Positions 5,783-6,701 of a stretch of DNA of 6,701 nt are shown piece after piece. Position 1 is the stretch's first letter, and each line of letters starts with the position of its first letter. Both the position numbers and the translations under genes were made by a program. The stretch is from positions 1-6,701 of the forward strand of contig JAGSPS010000180.1 in assembly GCA_018262315.1 (NCBI GenBank), read 5' to 3'. This stretch comes from Deltaproteobacteria bacterium. Lineage in GTDB: Bacteria > Myxococcota_A > UBA9160 > PR03. Below the pieces are notes generated by a model, which had not been told where the DNA came from, did not search any database, and worked only from the letters and a program-made list of their open reading frames with translations.

Positions 5783-6589
5783 ATGAGCGAGATCGCGGGG
5801 CGGCACATCCTGATAACGGGCGGCGCGAGCGGGATCGGCCGCCTGATGGCCCTCGAGCTGGCGCAACGCGGCGGTCGCATCAGCGTCTGGGACATCGACC
5901 GCGAGAAGCTCGACAAGGTGGTCGCCGAGCTCGCGTCCGGACCGGAGCCGGCGCGCGGCTTCCACTGCGACGTGGCGAAACGCGAGGACGTCTACCGCGT
6001 CGCCGCGGCGACGACGGCCGCGGCGGGCGCCGTGGACATCCTGATCAACAACGCCGGCGTGGTCAGCGGTCGCAGCCTCCTCGAACTCCCCGACGAAAAG
6101 ATCGAGGCCACCTTCGCGATCAACACGCTGAGTCTCTTCTGGGTGACGAAGGCATTGCTGCCGCAGATGATCGAGCAGCGCCGCGGGCACATCGTCACGA
6201 TCGCCTCCGCGTCGGCGCTGGTCGGCGTCGCGAAGCTCTCCGACTACGCCGCGAGCAAATGGGCGGCGATGGGTTTCGAAGAGTCGCTGCGCGCCGAGCT
6301 GCGCCAGACCGCGCCGAGCATCCAGACCACGGTGGTCTGCCCGTACTACATCGACACCGGCATGTTCCGCGGCGTGAAGTCGCGGTTTCCGTGGTTGCTG
6401 CCGATCCTCGACGAAAACGAGGTCGCCGCGCGCATCATCGACTGCATCCAGCGCGACAAGCGCCGGCTATTGATGCCGCCCGCCATCCACCTGCTCCCGC
6501 TGCTGCGCGTCCTCCCGGTCGGCGCCTTCGACTGGCTCGCCAGCTTCCTCGGCGTGAATGCCTCGATGGACGAATTCAAGGGTCGCTGA
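5783..6589 (+). CDS. Short-chain dehydrogenase/reductase, SDR16C-like (RDH10/HSD17B11 type)
   Basis: This 268-residue classical SDR should interconvert an alcohol and a carbonyl using a nicotinamide cofactor. It shows TGGASGIG (12-19) for cofactor binding, Asp37 at the end of the second strand (VWDID), which favours NAD(H), Asp63, NNAG (89-92), Asn114 and the catalytic Ser142, Tyr155 and Lys159 (YAASK). GIGRLMALELA and VWDI near the N-terminus, CPYYIDTGMF (186-195) and the C-terminal GVNASMDEFKGR resemble the SDR16C group, whose animal members act on retinol, steroids and long-chain alcohols. Unlike those, it has no N-terminal membrane anchor. A hydrophobic stretch at about 232-257 could give membrane contact. 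AAGGAG at 5771-5776 lies six bases before the ATG. It is 39 nt from the moaD-like gene and probably in the same operon. The SDR call is certain, but the subgroup rests on remembered motifs. Confidence 0.92.
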   Translation: MSEIAGRHILITGGASGIGRLMALELAQRGGRISVWDIDREKLDKVVAELASGPEPARGFHCDVAKREDVYRVAAATTAAAGAVDILINNAGVVSGRSLLELPDEKIEATFAINTLSLFWVTKALLPQMIEQRRGHIVTIASASALVGVAKLSDYAASKWAAMGFEESLRAELRQTAPSIQTTVVCPYYIDTGMFRGVKSRFPWLLPILDENEVAARIIDCIQRDKRRLLMPPAIHLLPLLRVLPVGAFDWLASFLGVNASMDEFKGR

Positions 6590-6701
6590 GAATCCCAGCA
6601 GGCGAGCGCGCGCGAAGAGGGGTGAGCGGCGTGTTCGAGCGGCGGAAGCGCCGGCGCAAGATGCTCAGCGCTTGCCACGCAAATTCCCTCTTGTACTCGC
6701 G
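6576..6701 (-). CDS. Possible 3' end of a convergent gene (partial)
   Basis: Read from the right edge, the - strand frame starting at 6701 stays open for 41 codons and stops at 6578-6576, overlapping the SDR end by 14 bases. About three quarters of its third codon positions are G or C, and REYKREFAWQALSILRRRF looks protein-like. A competing - strand frame ends earlier, with LRGKR and TGA at 6667-6665. The + strand also has an open frame from GTG 6622 to the edge. I cannot choose between these and recognise no family. Confidence 0.2.
   Translation of the reverse strand, partial: REYKREFAWQALSILRRRFRRSNTPLTPLRARSPAGILSDP
6590..6701. other. Right-end stretch downstream of the SDR gene
   Basis: These 112 bases after the SDR stop hold no gene I can identify with confidence. 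There is a perfect 10-base palindrome, GCGCCGGCGC, at 6648-6657. AAGCGC at 6646-6651 could pair with GCGCTT at 6668-6673 across a 16-base loop. Neither is followed by a T-run, so I do not call a terminator. The last 25 bases are visibly less GC-rich than the rest of the window. Confidence 0.4.

Noticed and set aside
6648..6657. Palindrome GCGCCGGCGC downstream of the SDR gene
   Set aside because: It is perfect but made only of G and C, has no loop and no T-run, and such palindromes arise easily by chance here. Nothing supports an operator or terminator role.

Overview
The window is GC-rich and tightly packed. It holds seven complete genes, all on the + strand, with no gene-free stretch over about 110 bases. 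An inner-membrane MCE/ABC lipid transporter with an outer-membrane-type lipoprotein means a diderm (Gram-negative) host. Base composition and gene content suggest a high-GC proteobacterial or 'deltaproteobacterial'-type lineage (for example Myxococcota, Desulfobacterota or Binatota). The sequence alone does not settle the taxon.

Region 1 (37-3496) is a four-gene Mla/Ttg2-type lipid transport operon. It encodes an MlaE permease with an N-terminal STAS (MlaB-like) domain, an MlaF ATPase, an MlaD substrate-binding protein with one MCE domain and a long helical tail, and a PqiC-type (ABC_trans_aux) lipoprotein. The gaps are 1 nt, a 16-nt overlap and 10 nt, so the genes are almost certainly co-transcribed and translationally coupled. 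No mlaC-like shuttle gene is present. The set looks like a hybrid of Mla and Pqi layouts, and the long MlaD tail could bridge to the lipoprotein.

Region 2 (3585-6589) starts 88 nt downstream and holds three genes: a tungsten-type aldehyde:ferredoxin oxidoreductase (AOR family) with all four cluster cysteines, a MoaD/ThiS-like sulfur carrier ending in Gly-Gly, and a classical short-chain dehydrogenase resembling the SDR16C group (RDH10/HSD17B11). A likely reading is a redox module in which the SDR interconverts an alcohol or ketone and a carbonyl, the AOR oxidises an aldehyde to an acid, and the MoaD-like protein serves pterin-cofactor synthesis. This order of reactions is inference. If the two regions form one unit, it would combine transport and oxidation of a hydrophobic lipid-like substrate, but the sequence does not prove that link.

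The edges hold only fragments: an open frame ending in TAG at 25-27, and a possible convergent gene end on the - strand in the last 126 bases. I saw no RNA genes, mobile elements, CRISPR arrays or convincing terminators.
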